Notes under the pieces: generated by a model | What the model saw: the letters and a program-made list of their open reading frames with translations, nothing else | What the model was told of the DNA's origin: nothing | Databases searched by the model: none | Source of the DNA: JBGSIZ01 sp041742255 | GTDB lineage: Bacteria; Pseudomonadota; Alphaproteobacteria; Rhodobacterales; Rhodobacteraceae | Direction of reading: 5' to 3' | Assembly: GCA_041742255.1 (NCBI GenBank) | Contig: JBGSIZ010000162.1 | Span: 1-13,373 of the forward strand | Length of the DNA stretch: 13,373 bases | In this document: one piece after another, positions 13,020 to 13,373 of the stretch | Layout of the letters: each line of letters opens with the position of its first letter | Position numbering within the stretch: position 1 is the stretch's first letter | Made by a program: the position numbers and the translations under genes

Positions 13020-13373
13020 ATGCGCATCCATCAAACTCTACGAGAAGCCCGTGAGTGGGCTCGCATGTCCCAGGAGGATGCGGCCAGTCACATTGGCATC
13101 TCGGGCGCATCGTTCAGCCGCATGGAAGCTGGTCTCTCGGCTGTCACCACAACGCGGTTGCTTCGGCTGGCCCAGCTTTACCAGGTGTCCGCCTCGTCGC
13201 TGCTTGAAGGGGTGGTTGTGATGCAGCCCTCAACCATCGACATGGAATGGCTTCGGCAAACGGTGATCGCGGTGGAAACCGTAGTGGCCAAGATGGTAAC
13301 GCGCCCATCCCCCGAGAAAATCGCAGGTGTTGTGGCTGAAACGTATAAGCGTGAGATCGATCACATCCTGAAC
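13020..13373 (+). CDS. XRE-family transcriptional regulator (3' end outside window)
   Basis: An open frame of 118 codons runs to the window edge without a stop. The N-terminus is an XRE/Cro-CI helix-turn-helix: TLREAREWARMSQEDAASHI (6-25), GISGASFSRMEAG (26-38), then TTTRLLRLAQLYQVSASSLL (42-61), with the family's usual Ser/Arg contact residues in the recognition helix. After residue 68 comes a helical segment (MEWLRQTVIAVETVVAKMV) that may dimerise. It is divergent from the Cro-like gene and should act as the partner (CI-like) repressor. The ribosome site is weak, and an internal ATG at MSQED (residue 16) would cut the HTH, so the ATG at 13020 is kept. Confidence 0.85.
   Translation, partial: MRIHQTLREAREWARMSQEDAASHIGISGASFSRMEAGLSAVTTTRLLRLAQLYQVSASSLLEGVVVMQPSTIDMEWLRQTVIAVETVVAKMVTRPSPEKIAGVVAETYKREIDHILN

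Overview
The window suggests an alphaproteobacterium, most likely of the Rhodobacterales/Roseobacter type. The reasons are the GC-rich codon use, the layout of the nitrate-assimilation genes (a two-component NasS-NasT regulator, an NrtA-like binding protein, a permease, a fused double ATPase and a nirB-type nitrite reductase) and the style of the accessory genes. No database search was possible, so the taxon is an inference.

Left part (1-6621, all minus strand) is an assimilatory nitrate/nitrite cluster. In transcription order it reads nasT (ANTAR-domain antiterminator), nasS (cytoplasmic nitrate/nitrite sensor), a 245-nt leader, nrtA-like periplasmic binding protein, nrtB-like permease, a single polypeptide with two ABC ATPase domains (nrtC+nrtD type), and the N-terminal 162 codons of nirB running off the left edge. 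The leader holds two hairpins with six-base loops, each with A at loop position 1 and G at position 4. That is the known ANTAR-target signature. They are followed by a strong intrinsic terminator (4670-4720) just before nrtA. The expected circuit is that NasS holds NasT when nitrate is absent; nitrate frees NasT, which binds the leader and lets RNA polymerase read through into the transport and reduction genes.

Right part (about 6840-13373) is an AT-richer accessory region, probably an integrated mobile element or island. It holds a 53-codon ORF translationally coupled to an unrecognised 243-residue protein, a 42-codon cysteine-rich microprotein preceded by tandem hairpins, a serine recombinase with terminator, a divergent pair made of a candidate HUH-endonuclease/Rep-like protein and a ribbon-helix-helix (CopG-like) protein, and then a four-gene minus-strand operon. 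That operon encodes a Cro-like HTH protein, a zinc-ribbon membrane protein, a small TTG-start protein and a secreted eight-cysteine protein. It is divergent from a second XRE-family regulator cut by the right edge. The intergenic space between the two regulators carries repeated TTACG/CGTAA half-sites, as in a Cro/CI-type switch.

The most interesting items are the clear ANTAR leader RNA, the degenerate/intact asymmetry of the two ATPase sites in the fused NrtCD, the unrecognised HWH-containing protein beside an RHH regulator and a resolvase, and the lysogeny-switch-like control of a secreted/membrane protein cassette. None of the accessory genes could be assigned with certainty to a known defence or conflict system.
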